From: Clostridia bacterium
GTDB lineage: Bacteria > Bacillota > Clostridia > Oscillospirales > CAG-272
NCBI GenBank assembly: GCA_017382555.1
Contig: JAFOAB010000035.1
Location: forward strand, 1-6,427
Length of the DNA stretch: 6,427 nt
Direction of reading: 5' to 3'
Under the pieces are notes generated by a model, which was given only the letters and a program-made list of their open reading frames with translations, searched no databases and was not told the origin of the DNA. Shown piece by piece: positions 3,959 through 6,427 of this stretch. The position numbers were made by a program, and so were the translations under genes. Position 1 is the first letter of the stretch, and each line of letters starts with the position of its first letter.

Positions 3959-6424
3959 TTAAAATTCAATTATTCTCAAAATACACACGCTTCTGTCATC
4001 ATTTTCCTTGTTATTTGCCTCCGCGGCATCGAGGATGCGCACGCACATAGTCGCCAGCTCATCCGTCCAGCATCTTGTAAGCAGATTTGCCATCCACGGA
4101 CAATCCTCGTAGCTTTGCGCAACACCGTCGCTTTGCATTATTATTATGTCCCCGTGCTCGGCGGTGTAGCTTACCTGCTCCGCATCCGCGGCACGCACTA
4201 TGCCGATCGGCAGGGTTTTTGATTGGATGCGAAAAAGCCTGCCGCCGCGCTTTACAAATGAGGGTGCCGCGCCGCTTTTTATAAAGCACGCCTTGCCCGT
4301 CAGCATATCAAGCTCGAAAAGATCGACGGTGGCACTGCACTCCCCGCGTGAGGAACGAACAAGATCGTTTAGCATCTCAATGCTTATATCCTTCGCATTG
4401 CCTGCGGAGAGCATCTTTTTCAGAAACACGGAGCACACGTTGCTTGTCAGCGCCGCCTCGTCACCGCTACCCATACCGTCGGAAAGCATAGCGTAATAAT
4501 AATCCTCCCGATTTTCAAAAACGGAAACGCAATCCCCACATTCGGAGTCGTTGCTTTTTGCTCTGCTCAAAAACGACATCTGCACACCGTATCTTCTAAC
4601 CGCGGTGAGTGATAGAGTTGCTCTGCCGTTTTCAAGGGCACATTTCGGCTCCGATAGCCGAACGCCGCAGATGCGCTCGAGCGTTTTTTTCACCATTTGC
4701 GGAGAATATGCCTCGTTTTGCACGTCAAATCCGCTTGCGCGTATACGCAGGTGGCGCTTGCCCGTTACGGTAAGCGGCGCTTCCCCGATATAACGTGCGC
4801 AAGCCGCACGTGCATCGGCGGTAAGCCTTCTGTTTATTGCGTTTTCGTTCAAATTTTCCTCCAACGCACGGCTGATAAGCGCGGAGATCGCTTCATAATC
4901 CATCGCAAACGCCTCCGTCCTGTTGCTTTGGAGGTGTTTTTTCGTTATCAAGGCGCAGCCGCGGTTGATCTCGTTTATTATTCCGTCAATGCTCGGACAG
5001 CGCGAGGAGAAGAAGGTCGGCAGGCTACCTCGCGTTATTTTTTTGCCCTCCGAGAGGCGAAAGACCACCTTGCCCATTATATCCGCAGTTGAGGAATAAT
5101 CGCGATTCCAGCAAAGCGGAGAGCCCTTGCATCGCGCACAGTATTTTTCGCACACGTCCTCACAAAGCCCACGTAGCTCGGATTCATCCGGGCGGCGATA
5201 CCTATCCGAAAGCGCGTAGCACATTTCGGAAAGAGAGCGAAAGCTTTCCGAAAGCGCCTCAAAGCGCTGCTCACAGCCTTGCTCCGCTTGCTTGCTTACT
5301 ACCGTTTCACTACATTCAAGCGCCTCACCCGCTGCATCAAGCAGCCCGAAATATTCCACGGTGAGATATACGCACGATGAGATAACAAGACCGGCAAACG
5401 CCAACGCCGCACCGCTGATGCCCGATACGGCATAAGCGGATATGCAAGCGATAGGCAAGGCAATAAGCAAAGCGGCACGCGAGGAAAGCCTTCCCAACAA
5501 TCCGACAGCGAAGCCAAAAACCGAAAACACGTGCATAAGCGCGGGAGCGCCCGCAAGACCGAGTACCGTTCCCGCCGCAGTGCCATACAATGCACCGCGC
5601 TTACGCGCCGCAAGTGCGGTAACGATTCCCGCCCCCACAGCCGAAAGACTGATGCCGAGGGCGGATATATCCTTTGTTGAATATAGTAGGCTTGCAACAA
5701 ACGCGTAGCAAGCTACGGTGTTAAACACCTTGCTTTTCTTGCATTCCCCGCTTGCCGCCGATGAGATAAGATAAGTAAACAAAGGCGTTAACGCCACAAG
5801 CAGAAAGCTACCGAACAGGTCATAATACCTGTAGCCGTTGCGTATAATACCGTAAAGCCCGCACGCAAAGGCGGATAATGCCGACATATACATACGCACG
5901 CTTGGGTCTATGTGGAACAAGCCTCCCCGCTCCTTACCTTTTCCGTACATTGAAATAATTAGCCTAACGGAGGTTAGCAGCACGGATACGGAGGCATATG
6001 CGATTCCAGCCTCGCCGTTTGCAACGGCACCGCTGAAAACGCCCGCCGCCGCGAGCGGAAAATATTTTACCGATGCGCACATAAAGCCGATCCCGAGCGG
6101 GTAGGCGGAAAACAGAAGCGAGGCACGCGCGTAAACAACACCCATTAAGTAAACGCAAAGCCACACAAGGCCCTTTGGGGCGGAAGCGGCAACAAGCCTT
6201 TCCGCCCTTACGGAGGCGCGATATACGTTACCGCGCAGGAAACGCGGAGCCGCAGGTGCACGCCTTGGCTCCGCACCGATCGCCACCTTTCCGCTTGGGA
6301 TGCGATTCATTGCACCCGCCACGGCTCTTTTTGTCGTTTTCAAATTATTTTTACCCTTGGCACTAACCTGTCTACGCTGTGCCTCCGGCTCAACCATATG
6401 TATTTTTCCCTTTTCCCTATTCAT
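3959..6424 (-). CDS. spoIIE: Stage II sporulation protein E, membrane-bound PP2C-type Ser/Thr phosphatase
   Basis: SpoIIE dephosphorylates the anti-anti-sigma factor SpoIIAA to release sigma-F in the forespore, and helps FtsZ form the polar septum. At 821 residues it matches Bacillus SpoIIE (about 827). A basic Ala/Arg-rich cytoplasmic tail (1 to about 83) precedes roughly ten hydrophobic segments (about 84-356). A regulatory middle region follows, with a cysteine cluster at Cys421, 425, 429, 432 and 438. The C-terminal PP2C domain (about 610-821) has the metal-binding SDGMGSGDEA (Asp649), the segment from IKSGAAPSF to TLPIGIV (715-743), QSDGV (Asp766) and the terminal ENDDRS (807-812, Asp809/Asp810). 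The start is uncertain. The ATG at 6422-6424 is three bases from the window edge, so no ribosome site is visible. Met10 (6395-6397) follows a purine-rich AAGGGAAAA and is an alternative, and the frame stays open to the edge. The gene converges on pfkA. Confidence 0.95.
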   Translation of the reverse strand: MNREKGKIHMVEPEAQRRQVSAKGKNNLKTTKRAVAGAMNRIPSGKVAIGAEPRRAPAAPRFLRGNVYRASVRAERLVAASAPKGLVWLCVYLMGVVYARASLLFSAYPLGIGFMCASVKYFPLAAAGVFSGAVANGEAGIAYASVSVLLTSVRLIISMYGKGKERGGLFHIDPSVRMYMSALSAFACGLYGIIRNGYRYYDLFGSFLLVALTPLFTYLISSAASGECKKSKVFNTVACYAFVASLLYSTKDISALGISLSAVGAGIVTALAARKRGALYGTAAGTVLGLAGAPALMHVFSVFGFAVGLLGRLSSRAALLIALPIACISAYAVSGISGAALAFAGLVISSCVYLTVEYFGLLDAAGEALECSETVVSKQAEQGCEQRFEALSESFRSLSEMCYALSDRYRRPDESELRGLCEDVCEKYCARCKGSPLCWNRDYSSTADIMGKVVFRLSEGKKITRGSLPTFFSSRCPSIDGIINEINRGCALITKKHLQSNRTEAFAMDYEAISALISRALEENLNENAINRRLTADARAACARYIGEAPLTVTGKRHLRIRASGFDVQNEAYSPQMVKKTLERICGVRLSEPKCALENGRATLSLTAVRRYGVQMSFLSRAKSNDSECGDCVSVFENREDYYYAMLSDGMGSGDEAALTSNVCSVFLKKMLSAGNAKDISIEMLNDLVRSSRGECSATVDLFELDMLTGKACFIKSGAAPSFVKRGGRLFRIQSKTLPIGIVRAADAEQVSYTAEHGDIIIMQSDGVAQSYEDCPWMANLLTRCWTDELATMCVRILDAAEANNKENDDRSVCILRIIEF

Positions 6425-6427
6425 AAC

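Overview
The window looks like chromosomal DNA of an endospore-forming Bacillota, most likely class Clostridia. The evidence is a full-length spoIIE-type sporulation phosphatase, strong GGAGG-type Shine-Dalgarno sites before the genes, sigma-A-like promoters in AT-rich gaps, and closest remembered resemblance of the proteins to clostridial or Bacillus homologues. GC is roughly half by eye, which points away from low-GC Clostridium sensu stricto. I cannot name a genus. I see no tRNA, rRNA, CRISPR array, insertion sequence or phage gene.

Layout. (1) Positions 1-1282, minus strand: a two-gene unit of a MinD-like deviant Walker A ATPase (473-1282) followed 46 nt later by a methylglyoxal-synthase-family gene (start at 426, running off the left edge). 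The second gene keeps the family fold signatures but has lost nearly every catalytic residue. (2) Positions 1283-1496: an AT-rich divergent promoter region with a near-consensus promoter on the minus strand for the minD-like gene and an extended -10 promoter with phased A/T tracts on the plus strand for glyA. (3) Positions 1497-2741, plus strand: glyA, serine hydroxymethyltransferase. (4) Positions 2742-2855: a short gap with a good promoter and a small hairpin abutting the ribosome binding site. (5) Positions 2856-3917, plus strand: pfkA, ATP-type 6-phosphofructokinase, closed by a strong intrinsic terminator at 3927-3955. (6) Positions 3959-6424, minus strand and convergent: spoIIE, with its start at the extreme right edge, so the upstream boundary is not certain.

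How they fit. glyA (one-carbon units, glycine) and pfkA (committed step of glycolysis) are housekeeping genes, each with its own promoter. SpoIIE acts in asymmetric septation and sigma-F activation during sporulation. The least ordinary part is the left end. From memory, many Clostridia carry a minC-minD-minE-rodA-mgsA order. Here a minD-like gene leads directly into an mgsA-like gene with no minE or rodA between, and the MgsA-like protein appears catalytically dead. This suggests a remnant or repurposed min/mgsA locus whose MGS-fold protein may now bind a ligand or a partner instead of making methylglyoxal. That reading is inference; the residue changes are seen directly.
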